From NCBI GenBank assembly GCA_900541185.1, contig UQIQ01000013.1:1-39869 (forward strand): DNA of 39,869 nucleotides. Direction: 5' to 3'. Source of the stretch: an uncultured Collinsella sp. (lineage in GTDB: Bacteria; Actinomycetota; Coriobacteriia; Coriobacteriales; Coriobacteriaceae). Position numbers and translations under genes: made by a program. Under the pieces are notes generated by a model. It was given only the letters and a program-made list of their open reading frames with translations. It searched no databases and was not told where the DNA came from. Positions 15,584 through 24,074 of the stretch are shown piece after piece; position 1 is the first letter of the stretch; each line of letters begins with the position of its first letter.

Positions 15584-16336
15584 CTACGAGATATTGCCCA
15601 AGAACGCCTTGGTGCGCTCGCTCTTAGGATGGTCGAAGACCTCGCTCGGCGTACCCTCTTCCACAATGACGCCTCCGTCCATAAAGACGACGCGGTCGGC
15701 GACATCGCGGGCAAAGCCCATCTCGTGCGTCACGACGATCATGGTCATACCGTCGTGCGCCAGGTCACGCATGACGCCCAGGACGTCGCGCACGAGCTCA
15801 GGGTCGAGCGCCGAGGTGGCCTCGTCAAAGAGCATGACGTGCGGGTTCATCGACAGGGCGCGGGCGATGGCAACGCGCTGCTGCTGGCCGCCCGAAAGCT
15901 GACTCGGCATAAAATCGATGCGCTCGGCAAGACCGACCTTGGTCAGCTCCTCGACGGCGATCTTCTCGGCCTCTTCCTTGCTGCGCTTGAGCACCTTTTG
16001 TTGCGCAAGCATGACGTTCTTTTTGACCGACAGGTGCGGGAACAAATTGAACTGCTGGAACACCATACCCAGATGCGTACGCACCTTGTTGAGGTCGACA
16101 CCCTTGGCGCACACATCCACGCCCTCAACGATAATCGAGCCACTCGTGGGATGCTCCAGACGATTGATGCAGCGAAGCATCGTCGACTTGCCCGAGCCCG
16201 AGGGGCCCAAGACCACAACGACCTCACCCTTGTGAACATCCAGATCGATATCGCGCAGGACCACGTTGTCGCCAAAGGCCTTCTGGAGGTTCTTGATACT
16301 GACGACGACCTCGTTCGAGTTATTGGTTTCGCTCAT
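15584..16336 (-). CDS. Polar amino-acid ABC transporter ATP-binding protein
   Basis: A 250-residue GlnQ/HisP-class ATPase. Walker A GPSGSGKST at residues 44-52, Q-loop FQQFNLF, signature LSGGQQQRVAIARAL, Walker B HVMLFDEATSALDPE and the switch histidine VVTHEMGFA are all present. It powers import of a polar amino acid through the permease encoded 12 bases upstream. ATG 16336 follows AAGGAGG. It is the last gene of a substrate-binding protein, permease, ATPase operon. The amino acid cannot be told from the ATPase. Confidence 0.95.
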   Translation of the reverse strand: MSETNNSNEVVVSIKNLQKAFGDNVVLRDIDLDVHKGEVVVVLGPSGSGKSTMLRCINRLEHPTSGSIIVEGVDVCAKGVDLNKVRTHLGMVFQQFNLFPHLSVKKNVMLAQQKVLKRSKEEAEKIAVEELTKVGLAERIDFMPSQLSGGQQQRVAIARALSMNPHVMLFDEATSALDPELVRDVLGVMRDLAHDGMTMIVVTHEMGFARDVADRVVFMDGGVIVEEGTPSEVFDHPKSERTKAFLGNIS

Positions 16337-16348
16337 GATAGGACCTCC

Positions 16349-17710
16349 TTACAGACCGGCGATGTGATCGGCAGGCGTCGCGACAACCTGTCCGGCGCTC
16401 TTGGCGGGACGCTTCTTCTTGGTCTCGGCCGTGCCCAAAAGCCTCGCCTCAAGACCGCTCACCAAGCGAGCGAGCGGCAGGGTGATGACCAGATAGAACA
16501 GGGCGGCAACCACATACGGCGTGATGGAGCCCGTCGTGGCCACGATGGTACGGGCGTTCATGACGATCTCGACCACACCCACGGCCGCAAGCAGCGACGT
16601 ATCCTTGTAAAGCAAGATAAACTCGCTGGTCAGCGTAGGCAAAACATTGCGGAACGTCTGCGGAATCATAACGTAGAGCAGCGTCTGGAAGGCATTCATG
16701 CCCAGAGAGCGAGCAGCCTCGTTTTGACCCTTGGGGATCGATTGAATACCGGCACGGAAGATCTCACACAGATAGGCAGACGAATTCATGGCCATGACGA
16801 TGACGCCGAGCACATAGTCATCAACCTTGACGCCGGCCAACGGCAGACCGAAGAACGCGATATAGATCTGCAGGAACGCCGGCGTACCGCGAATGATATT
16901 CACGTAGATACCGGCAAGGCAGCGCAGGATGCGCGACTTGGAAATGCGCATGAGCGATAGGGCGAAACCGAAGGGAATTGCCAGCGGAAACGCCACAAGC
17001 ACGATCGAGAGCGACATGAGGAAGCCCTTGAAGACGATCGGCAGGCTCTGGACCAAAATGACCGGGTTCAAGAACAGGCGCAGGAACATATTGGAGTTCC
17101 AGGCCTCGACCCACGGCTGCTCCTTAAGATCGGCCAGGAAGTTATCGAAGGCCGTCACGCCCTTGATCTCCACCGACGGAATCTTGGAGATCTTCTTGGT
17201 CGACCCGTCAGCGAGCGTATAGGTGCCGCTAAAGACCTCATCGCCGCCCTCGACGGGAAACGTCACACCATAAACCTCGACACGGAAAAAGCCGCCGGCA
17301 GGCGCCGTCTCGCCAAAGTCAATCTTGAGCGTCTGGCCATCAGCCTTGCACGTGGGTTTCATGGGCGTACGATCCATGAGGTCCTCGCCCGAGAGCATCG
17401 TCAATCGCGTGTCATCGGTACCAAACGTCGTGCCGTCGACAAACGTCAGCGAAAGACCGCTCAGCTCCTCGTCGGCATCGGCCTGGACCTCCCAGGTAAT
17501 GCGCGTCTCGGTACCGCCGACCACAGCGCTGCCCGAACCGGTGTTGGGTCGGGCGGTAATCTTTGCGGTCTCAAGCGCCTGAGCGGTCGTGGGCGCATAT
17601 GCCCCCGCACACACCAGCGCGAGCGCCACGGCCATGACGCAGGCCAGCTTTTGGAGCATCGAGGGCAGTGGAAAACGCTGCTCCGCGGCCCCTTTGTTCA
17701 GTCGAGACAA
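16349..17710 (-). CDS. Polar amino-acid ABC permease with a secreted N-terminal domain
   Basis: A 453-residue fusion. Residues about 18-45 form a signal peptide (hydrophobic run ending in TTAQA). Residues about 46-205 form a beta-rich, Gly/Thr/Asp-rich extracytoplasmic domain that I do not recognise (an Ig-like fold is possible). From about 225 on there is a HisM/GlnP-type permease with several helices and the EAA loop EAARSLGMNAFQ. Normal permeases have about 220 residues. TTG 17710 is chosen because AGGAG lies six bases upstream; the internal ATG at 17659 lacks a ribosome site. The extra domain may dock the substrate-binding protein or preselect ligand. Confidence 0.88.
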   Translation of the reverse strand: MSRLNKGAAEQRFPLPSMLQKLACVMAVALALVCAGAYAPTTAQALETAKITARPNTGSGSAVVGGTETRITWEVQADADEELSGLSLTFVDGTTFGTDDTRLTMLSGEDLMDRTPMKPTCKADGQTLKIDFGETAPAGGFFRVEVYGVTFPVEGGDEVFSGTYTLADGSTKKISKIPSVEIKGVTAFDNFLADLKEQPWVEAWNSNMFLRLFLNPVILVQSLPIVFKGFLMSLSIVLVAFPLAIPFGFALSLMRISKSRILRCLAGIYVNIIRGTPAFLQIYIAFFGLPLAGVKVDDYVLGVIVMAMNSSAYLCEIFRAGIQSIPKGQNEAARSLGMNAFQTLLYVMIPQTFRNVLPTLTSEFILLYKDTSLLAAVGVVEIVMNARTIVATTGSITPYVVAALFYLVITLPLARLVSGLEARLLGTAETKKKRPAKSAGQVVATPADHIAGL

Positions 17711-17778
17711 GGTGGCTCCTATCGTAGAAGTTGCCGGCAAAACGAGACGGAAACGCTCTCCGTCAAGAGAAGCGCAAA

Positions 17779-17806
17779 GGCCCTTTCCGCCAAAACGGAA
17801 AGGGCC
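17779..17806 (-). terminator. Intercistronic hairpin between binding-protein and permease genes
   Basis: A perfect 11-bp stem GGCCCTTTCCG/CGGAAAGGGCC (17779-17789, 17796-17806). On the minus strand only TTTGCGC follows, so it is a weak terminator or mRNA-stabilising structure. Such hairpins often keep binding-protein levels above permease levels. Confidence 0.6.
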
Positions 17807-17828
17807 CGCGCGCAATCAAGTAGTTATT

Positions 17829-18689
17829 TTACTTGATATTGTACTTAGCCATGAGGGCGTCGACGGTACCGTCGTCGGTCAGGTCCTTGATGGCCTGGTT
17901 GATGTCATCCTTGAGCTTGGTGTTGCCCTGGTTGATGGCGATGGCGTACTCCTCGCCGGTGCTGATCTGCTTGATGGTCTGGCAGGTGTTGAACTGCTCG
18001 GCGGTCAGCTGGCTGGCAACGGAGCGGTTGGTGACTACGGCGTCGCCCTTATCGGACTGCAGGGCGCTGAAGCACTCGGTGGCGTCCTTGTAGGGGACGA
18101 TCTTGGCCTTGGGGAAGTTCTCCTGGGCAAAGGCCTCGGCGGTCGAGCCAGACTGGACGATGATGGTAGCGTCGGCGTTGTTGAGCTTCTCGCTGTAGTT
18201 GTCGGCCGTGATGTCGGTGTTATCGACCTTGGTCACGATAGCCTGATCGTCCATGTAGTAGGAATCAGAGAAAGTGACTTCCTTCTCACGCTCGGGCGTG
18301 TCGGTGATAGCCGCGATGGAAACGTCGTACTTGGCGCCCGAAGCGACGCCGGGGACGAGCGTGTCAAAGTCATTGTTGACGTACTCGACATCCAGGCCCA
18401 GCTTGTCGCCGATAGCCTTGATAAGCTCAAGGTCAAAGCCCTGATAATCGCCGTTGTCATCCTTGTACTCAAACGGAGCGTACTCGGCAGAGGTGCCGAC
18501 GGTCAGCGTACCGTCCTTGACGAGCGCGTACTCCTTGGAGCCGTCGACCTTCTCGACCTTAGCGTCGTCAGAGCTGCTGGAACCGGCATCAGAACCAGAG
18601 GTGGCGTTGGACGAGCCACAGCCCGTCAGTGCGAGGGCGAGCGCCATGGCGCCCGTGGCGGCAAATGCGCCAAGCTTCTTGAGCTTCAT
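17829..18689 (-). CDS. Amino-acid ABC transporter substrate-binding lipoprotein
   Basis: A 286-residue family 3 solute-binding protein. The signal peptide ends in lipobox ALTGC, so Cys24 would be lipidated and anchored outside the membrane; a Ser/Asp-rich linker follows. The mature part shows LTVGTSAEYAPFEYKDDNGDYQGFDLELIKAIG, the classic N-terminal lobe signature for polar amino acids, then an SGSTAEAF hinge region. ATG 18689 has GGAAGGAG upstream; a long in-frame extension upstream lacks any ribosome site. It is the first gene of the transporter operon. Arginine, glutamine, histidine or cystine are all possible ligands. Confidence 0.95.
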   Translation of the reverse strand: MKLKKLGAFAATGAMALALALTGCGSSNATSGSDAGSSSSDDAKVEKVDGSKEYALVKDGTLTVGTSAEYAPFEYKDDNGDYQGFDLELIKAIGDKLGLDVEYVNNDFDTLVPGVASGAKYDVSIAAITDTPEREKEVTFSDSYYMDDQAIVTKVDNTDITADNYSEKLNNADATIIVQSGSTAEAFAQENFPKAKIVPYKDATECFSALQSDKGDAVVTNRSVASQLTAEQFNTCQTIKQISTGEEYAIAINQGNTKLKDDINQAIKDLTDDGTVDALMAKYNIK

Positions 18690-18746
18690 AATCAGTCTCC
18701 TTCCGGTGACCCCGTTTGATTCAGAGGTCTGCAAAAACTGATGGCT

Positions 18747-18775
18747 ATTATGCACCCGCTTGGGAGAATCTGCAA
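18747..18775 (-). promoter_or_regulatory. Promoter of the amino-acid ABC operon
   Basis: Minus-strand TTGCAG (18770-18775), 17-base spacer, CATAAT (18747-18752), 58 bases before the binding-protein start. No operator is obvious. Confidence 0.65.
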
Positions 18776-18836
18776 TTAGAAAACTGATTGAAACAAACCC
18801 ATAACGTGAATGGAACACTCCACTTTGTGACAGTCA

Positions 18837-19703
18837 TTACTGCTGCAACAACCTTAACAGTTTGATTTCAGCCGCATAACCTGCAAGTTCGTTCGGTGTC
18901 TCCAAAATGAATGGCAATGCGCGCAAGCGGCTATTCGATACAATATTCTGCATAACCTGCATACCGCCGCCAAACTCCTCGCTGCCAAGGTAGCCCTTAC
19001 CGATGCACTCGTGGCGGTCCTTATGGGCGCCGCAGGGGTTCTTGGAATCATTGATGTGTACGGCATGCAAGCGGTCGATACCCACCACGCGGTCGAACTC
19101 GTCGAGTACGCCGCCCAGATCATGGATGATGTCGTAGCCGGCGTCATTCACATGGCAGGTGTCCAGGCAAACGCCCAACTTGGCCGACAGCTCGGGGCGT
19201 TTGTCGGCAACGCCCTCAATGATGAGCGCCAGTTCCTCAAAGCTGCGGCCCAGCTCGGTGCCCTTGCCGGCCATGGTCTCGAGCAGCACCGTCGTCTGCT
19301 GGCCCTCAAGCATCACCTGACACAGGGTGTCGACGATCATCTGAATGCCGGCGTCGGAGCCCTGCCCCACATGCGCACCGGGATGGAAGTTGTAGTAGTT
19401 GCCGGGCAGCGCCTCCATGCGCCGCAGGTCCTCTGCCATGGCCTCCAGGGCAAACTCGCGCGCCCGCTCTTTGGCCGAGCAAGGGTTGTAGGTATACGGG
19501 GCATGAGCCACGAGCGGGCCAAAGTCGTTTTGCTCCATAAGCTCGCGCAGGGCCGCCACGTCATCCATGTCAAGATCTTTCGCCTTGCCGCCGCGCGGGT
19601 TACGCGTAAAGAATGCAAAGGTATTGGCGCCAATGGATAGCGCCGTCTCCCCCATCGCCCGATAGCCCTTCGTCGTCGAAAGATGACACCCAATCGTCAG
19701 CAT
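18837..19703 (-). CDS. nfo: Endonuclease IV (AP endonuclease)
   Basis: A 288-residue TIM-barrel apurinic/apyrimidinic endonuclease of base excision repair. The trinuclear zinc ligands are visible in VAHAPY, YYNFHPGAHVG, LLETMAGKGTELG, VCLDTCHVNDAGYD, HINDSKNPCGAHKDRHECIGKG and FILETPNE. Length is normal. ATG 19703 follows GGGGGAG. A hairpin repeat lies 20 bases upstream (19722-19804). Confidence 0.96.
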   Translation of the reverse strand: MLTIGCHLSTTKGYRAMGETALSIGANTFAFFTRNPRGGKAKDLDMDDVAALRELMEQNDFGPLVAHAPYTYNPCSAKERAREFALEAMAEDLRRMEALPGNYYNFHPGAHVGQGSDAGIQMIVDTLCQVMLEGQQTTVLLETMAGKGTELGRSFEELALIIEGVADKRPELSAKLGVCLDTCHVNDAGYDIIHDLGGVLDEFDRVVGIDRLHAVHINDSKNPCGAHKDRHECIGKGYLGSEEFGGGMQVMQNIVSNSRLRALPFILETPNELAGYAAEIKLLRLLQQ

Positions 19704-19721
19704 CTCCAGCTCCCCCTCATC

Positions 19722-19804
19722 AGTTGCGGTGAAATACGGTCTATTGGTGCCTTATTTTGGCGCAAACAGACCGTATTCCACCGCAAGTTATAAAAGGGGC
19801 ATCA
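19722..19804. repeat. Hairpin repeat, copy A
   Basis: Arms 19724-19747 and 19763-19786 pair in about 21 of 24 positions around a 15-base loop. The outer stem (TTGCGGTG/CCACCGCAA) and the right flank CAAGTTATAAAAGGGGCATC are identical to copy B at 20909-20992, while the inner stem differs in sequence but stays paired (ATACGGTCT here, ATAGTTCCT there). Confidence 0.8.
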
Positions 19805-19875
19805 GAGATGCGGGCCGCCAAGCACTACGGCTACGGGCGCCGGCGTCATAATCCCCTATGCGTCAGCGCCAAGTC

Positions 19876-20895
19876 CTAGAGGGCCAGACGGATTGCATCG
19901 ATAATGCGCGCGCAGCGCCGCGTGGCAGCAAGGGACATGACGGAACTCTCGAGTTTCCCTGCCAGGATGAGCTGGGTCGCATGCTGGATTTCGCCGTAGA
20001 AATCATCGACCTCAAACGGGGCATTTATTTCGAGTACTCGACCGTCGGAGTACTTCACATGGGCGAGCTCGGGGCGATGGAGGCGCTCGATTTCCAACGA
20101 GCCCCGCTCGCAGGCAATCGTTAAGCGGCTTTCATATGCTGCTTTGCCGTCGCACACCATATGAATGGGTATACCGCCGACACTCATATGGATCTCGTCG
20201 GCCCAATCGACGCGGCCGCCCGACACGTCACGCCAGCGAACTTCACGGGACGAAACCTCGCACGCGCCCGCGAGCAAATCCTCAAACCAACCGACCGCAT
20301 AGCAGCCCATGTCATATAGACAGCCACCCTGCAACGGGTCGAGCAGATAACTCGAAGGGGGCTCACCATAATCGAGTTTTTGCACGCTTTCAATCGAGAC
20401 GATACGGCCGAGCTCACCCGACGCAAGCAAGTCCTTCACGCGAGTGCGTATCGGGCAAAACCGGTTCTTCATCGCCTCCATAAACAGCACGCCGCGCTCG
20501 CGAGAGGTGGAGGCAATCGAGAGAGCCTCTTCTTCATTCAAAACGGCCGGCTTTTCGCACAGCACGGCCTTTCCCGCGCGCAGTGCCCGACAGACCCAAT
20601 GCGCATGCATGCCATGTGGAAGAGCCAAGTAGATTACGTCGACATCGGGGTCGGCAATCAACGCATCATAAGCCGCATCGCCGTTATCGTCAGCTGTGAC
20701 ATAACTGTGCGCGGCATCAATCGAAAACGCCCTGCAAAACTCCTCAACATGCGAAGGAGTGCGACCGGCGGCAGCCACAAGCCGTGCCCCGTCCACCTCC
20801 TTGAGCGACGATGCAAATCGATGCGAAATGTTCCCAGCGCCCAAAACGCCCCAACGAACCTCACGCAAATCATCACATGAATCCCGATGGCCCAC
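19876..20895 (-). CDS. Gfo/Idh/MocA-family oxidoreductase
   Basis: A 339-residue NAD(P)-dependent sugar or polyol dehydrogenase. The Rossmann motif VRWGVLGAGNISHRFA lies at about residues 13-28, the catalytic CEKPAVLNEEEA near residue 115 and the C-terminal alpha/beta domain begins at GCLYDMGCYAVGW. GTG 20895 is chosen: AAGGGGG lies seven bases upstream. The frame stays open further upstream but then translates the hairpin repeat, which cannot be coding. The gene is flanked on both sides by copies of that repeat. Substrate unknown. Confidence 0.88.
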   Translation of the reverse strand: MGHRDSCDDLREVRWGVLGAGNISHRFASSLKEVDGARLVAAAGRTPSHVEEFCRAFSIDAAHSYVTADDNGDAAYDALIADPDVDVIYLALPHGMHAHWVCRALRAGKAVLCEKPAVLNEEEALSIASTSRERGVLFMEAMKNRFCPIRTRVKDLLASGELGRIVSIESVQKLDYGEPPSSYLLDPLQGGCLYDMGCYAVGWFEDLLAGACEVSSREVRWRDVSGGRVDWADEIHMSVGGIPIHMVCDGKAAYESRLTIACERGSLEIERLHRPELAHVKYSDGRVLEINAPFEVDDFYGEIQHATQLILAGKLESSVMSLAATRRCARIIDAIRLAL

Positions 20896-20908
20896 GACAG
20901 CCCCCTTC

Positions 20909-20992
20909 AGTTGCGGTGGAATAGTTCCTGTTTTGCCCCTATTCTGCCGCAAACAGGAACTATTCCACCGCAAGTTATAAAAGGGGCATCAG
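20909..20992. repeat. Hairpin repeat, copy B
   Basis: Perfect 23-bp stem (20911-20933 with 20951-20973) around a 17-base loop. The right flank includes the stop codon of the aldo/keto reductase gene. There is no U-tract on either strand, so it is not an ordinary terminator. See copy A. Confidence 0.85.
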
Positions 20993-22176
20993 GAGCGCGT
21001 TTTGCAAAAGGCTTTAAGCGCAGCCGTTACGGGGCCAGGCTGGAAACGTCGGCGCACATCGTCGAGACGCTCGGGAATATCGATGTGCTGCGGACAGTGC
21101 CGCGCGCATTTGCCGCATTTGATGCAATTGCTCACCAACTTGGGCTCGCTTGTACGCACCGCGCTCGCCGTAAAGTATTGAGACAGCCCCGTAAACCAAC
21201 TATGCGCGTAGCTCGCGTTGTAGGCGCCAAAGCAGCCGGGAATATTGATACCCTTGGGGCACGGCATGCAGTAGCCGCACCCCGTACAGGGCACGCGATT
21301 CGATTTCTCAAACTCTCCCAGCACACGTGCGATGGTATCGAGCTGAGTAGCTGTCATCGAATCCGGCAGTGCGCGATCCGCCAATGCCGCGTTCTCGTCC
21401 ACCTGCGCGGTATCGGTCATACCCGATAGCAGCATCGTGACCTGAGGATGATTCCACACCCACGAAAGGCCCCAAGCAGCCGGCGTCTTCAGGTACGGAT
21501 CGCGTACGTCATCGAACACGGCGCGGGCCCGCGGAGGTAGCTTGCCCGCCAGGCGTCCACCCAAAAGCGGCTCCATCACAAACACCGCGAGCCCGCGCTC
21601 GGCGGCTGCCATGAGTCCCGCCGTTCCCGCTTGGTAGCGCTCTCCAGCGTAGTTGTACTGGATCTGGCAAAAGTCCCAGTCATACGCGTCAAGCATCGTG
21701 AGGAAGTCCGCCGCACTGCCGTGGTACGAAAAACCTATCTGGCGAATACGCCCCGCCGCCTTTTGGTGCGCAATCCAGTCCTCGATACCCAACGCTACCA
21801 CGCGCTCCCACTGCGCGGGCGAGGTGATGTTGTGCATAAGGTAATAGTCGATATGGTCAGTCCGCAAACGGCGCAGCTGCTCGTCGAAGAACCGATCGAA
21901 ATCCTCCGCACATTTGCACGAAGCGTGCGGCAACTTGGTCGCAAGCAAAATCTGGTCGCGCAGCCCCAGGCGCTCAAGCGAAGCTCCCACACAAGCTTCG
22001 TTACCGGGGTAGAGATAGGCCGTGTCCAGATAGGCTATTCCTTGCTCCACCGCACGGGAAATGATGGCATCGGCCGTCTTCGCATCGGGGTGTCCCGGCG
22101 CACCGGGAAACCTCATGCAGCCCAGTCCCAGCACCGAGATACGGTTGCCGCTTTTGGGGTCAACACGATATTGCAC
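20989..22176 (-). CDS. Aldo/keto reductase with C-terminal [4Fe-4S] domain
   Basis: A 395-residue fusion: an AKR barrel (residues about 1-290; YLDTAYLYPGNE with the catalytic tyrosine, ATKLPH with the lysine, IDYYLMHN) followed by a ferredoxin-like region with two cysteine clusters, CTGCGYCMPCP and CIKCGKCARHCPQHIDIP. Such Fe-S AKRs are common in anaerobes; partner and substrate are unknown. ATG 22176 has GAGAGGAGGGG upstream. Its stop lies inside hairpin repeat B. Confidence 0.93.
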   Translation of the reverse strand: MQYRVDPKSGNRISVLGLGCMRFPGAPGHPDAKTADAIISRAVEQGIAYLDTAYLYPGNEACVGASLERLGLRDQILLATKLPHASCKCAEDFDRFFDEQLRRLRTDHIDYYLMHNITSPAQWERVVALGIEDWIAHQKAAGRIRQIGFSYHGSAADFLTMLDAYDWDFCQIQYNYAGERYQAGTAGLMAAAERGLAVFVMEPLLGGRLAGKLPPRARAVFDDVRDPYLKTPAAWGLSWVWNHPQVTMLLSGMTDTAQVDENAALADRALPDSMTATQLDTIARVLGEFEKSNRVPCTGCGYCMPCPKGINIPGCFGAYNASYAHSWFTGLSQYFTASAVRTSEPKLVSNCIKCGKCARHCPQHIDIPERLDDVRRRFQPGPVTAALKAFCKTRS

Positions 22177-22322
22177 TGCCCCTCCTCTCCCCTCGAAGCT
22201 CTAATGAGGCGAAACACAACGGCCACGCCATCAAAACACATTGGAATCGCAATCGAGAACGTATCGTAACGTAGCAGCAATCGAGCCATCACGACACCGC
22301 TTTAACATCAGCAAAAAGCCCG

Positions 22323-22532
22323 ATGAAAGGAGGTGAACGGACCACGCGTGAGGACGCCTATCCCTACCCCGGCGAACAATACATCCTCTCGGTCGACCGT
22401 TACCAGATCGAGGTCATGGACCATCTGGACGAGCTTCCCGCCACGGGTGCCGTCATCTTCTGTACCTTCCCCAAGGTGCGCGATGGCGTTGGATATCCCG
22501 CACGCGTTTTCGCGGTCTGCCCTGCAGTGTAG
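22323..22532 (+). pseudogene. Probable C-terminal remnant of a cyclase-family gene
   Basis: A 69-residue frame whose last 45 residues (IEVMDHLDELPATGAVIF then FPKVRDGVGYPARVFAV) resemble the conserved C terminus of the cyclase/KynB-like family (PF04199), which is normally over 200 residues and carries its metal site N-terminally. That part is missing. The ATG at 22323 precedes a perfect AAAGGAGGTGA at 22326-22336 and has no ribosome site itself, which suggests an internal deletion joining an old start region to the 3' end. It could instead be an expressed small protein. Confidence 0.4.
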
Positions 22533-22608
22533 CGTCCAGGCAAACATTTCTTTTTATAACTGCCGCCCCACGCACCCACAAATCACCCTGGCGGCATACA
22601 ATCCATCA

Positions 22609-22633
22609 GGCGCCCCTTACGCGGGCGCCTTTT
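22609..22633 (+). terminator. Terminator or attenuator upstream of the ketopantoate-reductase-like gene
   Basis: GGCGCCC (22609-22615) pairs with GGGCGCC (22623-22629), followed by TTTTAT. A -10-like TACAAT sits just before it (22597-22602), so it either ends the upstream remnant or attenuates the downstream gene. Confidence 0.65.
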
Positions 22634-22652
22634 ATATGGGGAGACGATTCGC

Positions 22653-23567
22653 ATGCAGATCAACAAGGTCGCCTTTATCGGCAAGGGCGGCGTCGGCCTG
22701 CTCTACGGCAGCATGATCGCCAGGGCGCTCGGCAGCGACGCCGTCGAATACGTTATGGATGACGCACGTTTTGAGCGTCACGCGGGCGATGCGCTCACCG
22801 TCAACGGCGAGCCCTGTGTGCTCAAGTCCGTCCGCGCCAGCGAGGTAACGCCCGCCGATCTGGCCATCCTTACAGTCAAGACGACTGGACTCGATGTGGC
22901 ACTCAAGACTATGGAGCGCGTCGTGGGACCCAACACGCTCATCGCCTCGCTGTGTAACGGCATTACAAGCGAGCAGAAGATTGCCGAGCGCTTTGGCTGG
23001 AAGCACACCGTCCTGGGTATCTGCCAGGGCATGGACGCCGTATTCCTCGACGGCGCGCTCACCTTTACCAACACTGGCGAAATCCGCTTTGGTGCGGCAG
23101 CCGGCACCAACCCCGCGACCGTCGCCGCCATCGACGAGCTCTACACACGCTGCGGCATCGCCCATACCGTCGAGGACGACATCGCCCACCGCATGTGGGC
23201 CAAACTCATGCTCAACGACGGCATCAACCAGACCTGCATGGCCTACGGCGGGACCTACGGAAGCGCCACGGAGCCGGGCTCCGAGCAGCGTCGCTGCTTT
23301 GTTTCCGCCATGCGCGAAACGCTTGCGGTCGCCAACGCCGAGGGCGTTGAGCTGACCGAGGCAGACCTGACGCAAATGGTGCACCTCATCGAGGGAATCG
23401 ACCCCGCCGGTATGCCCTCGATGGCTCAAGACCGCATCGCAAGGCGCAAAACCGAGGTTGATGAGTTCGCGGGCACCATCTGCCGCCTCGCAGCCAAACA
23501 CGATATCCAGGCACCGCAAAACGAGTGGCTCTATCGGCGCATCCGCGATATCGAGAAAAGCTGGTAG
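22653..23567 (+). CDS. Ketopantoate reductase-family protein (PanE/ApbA)
   Basis: A 304-residue NADPH-dependent reductase. The N-terminal loop is FIGKGGVGLLYGSMIA (residues 8-23), with VKTTGLDVAL and SLCNGITSEQ next; the catalytic lysine is in HRMWAKLMLNDGINQTCM and the C-terminal helical domain has PSMAQDRIARRKTEVDEFAG, the typical substrate loop. True PanE makes pantoate for coenzyme A; many family members act on other 2-oxo acids and no panB or panC is nearby. ATG 22653 follows GGGGAG. Confidence 0.88.
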   Translation: MQINKVAFIGKGGVGLLYGSMIARALGSDAVEYVMDDARFERHAGDALTVNGEPCVLKSVRASEVTPADLAILTVKTTGLDVALKTMERVVGPNTLIASLCNGITSEQKIAERFGWKHTVLGICQGMDAVFLDGALTFTNTGEIRFGAAAGTNPATVAAIDELYTRCGIAHTVEDDIAHRMWAKLMLNDGINQTCMAYGGTYGSATEPGSEQRRCFVSAMRETLAVANAEGVELTEADLTQMVHLIEGIDPAGMPSMAQDRIARRKTEVDEFAGTICRLAAKHDIQAPQNEWLYRRIRDIEKSW

Positions 23568-23604
23568 CGCCAACGCGCCGCATTCAACAGCCTTAACAGC
23601 AAAA

Positions 23605-23635
23605 CCGCCGCAAGGGAACCTTTCCCCTGCGGCGG
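23605..23635. terminator. Bidirectional terminator
   Basis: A 14-position stem with one mismatch (23605-23618 with 23622-23635) between the ketopantoate-reductase-like gene and a convergent small membrane gene. TTTT follows on the minus strand, CCTTC on the plus strand. Confidence 0.7.
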
Positions 23636-23676
23636 CCTTCATCTTCGTCTATGACCGGCGGTCAATCTCACAACAG

Positions 23677-23883
23677 CTAGCGTTGCGACTCCGGAACCTC
23701 GTCCTCATCGTCGCGACAAAGGACTACACCCGCACTTCCCAGCAGTGTGACCGCGATCAGCGCGCCGACCACGATAGGAGTAGCCCCGCATGTCCCCTGC
23801 ATGCCTGCGACAAACGCAGCTGTAGGGCCAAGACAGCCAAGTACCAATGCGACGGCGGCGATAGCGATATCTCGAGCGTTCAT
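23677..23883 (-). CDS. Small two-helix membrane protein
   Basis: A 68-residue protein with two hydrophobic segments (about residues 5-27 and 35-56) joined by a short loop with one cysteine (MQGTCGATP), and an acidic tail DDEDEVPESQR. GGAGG lies about 11 bases before ATG 23883. No family recognised. It ends at the terminator at 23605-23635. Confidence 0.55.
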   Translation of the reverse strand: MNARDIAIAAVALVLGCLGPTAAFVAGMQGTCGATPIVVGALIAVTLLGSAGVVLCRDDEDEVPESQR

Positions 23884-24000
23884 GAGACCACTTCCTCCAC
23901 GAGAAAGACCTTATTTCTCATGAACCAGTGTGCCCCGCATGCATACGCCCAGCGTACCGCCACGGTAAGGGCTCTGTTAACTCAAACGCACATAAAGAAA

Positions 24001-24044
24001 GGGCGGCTTTACGTTGCCTAAAAGCTCAGTAAAGACGCCCGCCC
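24001..24044 (-). terminator. Terminator after the secreted-protein gene
   Basis: GGGCGG and CTTTAC (24001-24012) pair with GTAAAG and CCGCCC (24029-24044) with a small bulge; on the minus strand TTTCTTTAT follows. Confidence 0.55.
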
Positions 24045-24074
24045 ACCATGTGCCTATTTTGCTCTGATGGCAGA

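Noticed and set aside
15137..16960. 607-codon plus-strand frame crossing flavodoxin, terminator and ABC genes
   Set aside because: It runs through a strong bidirectional terminator and is antisense to two clear transporter genes.
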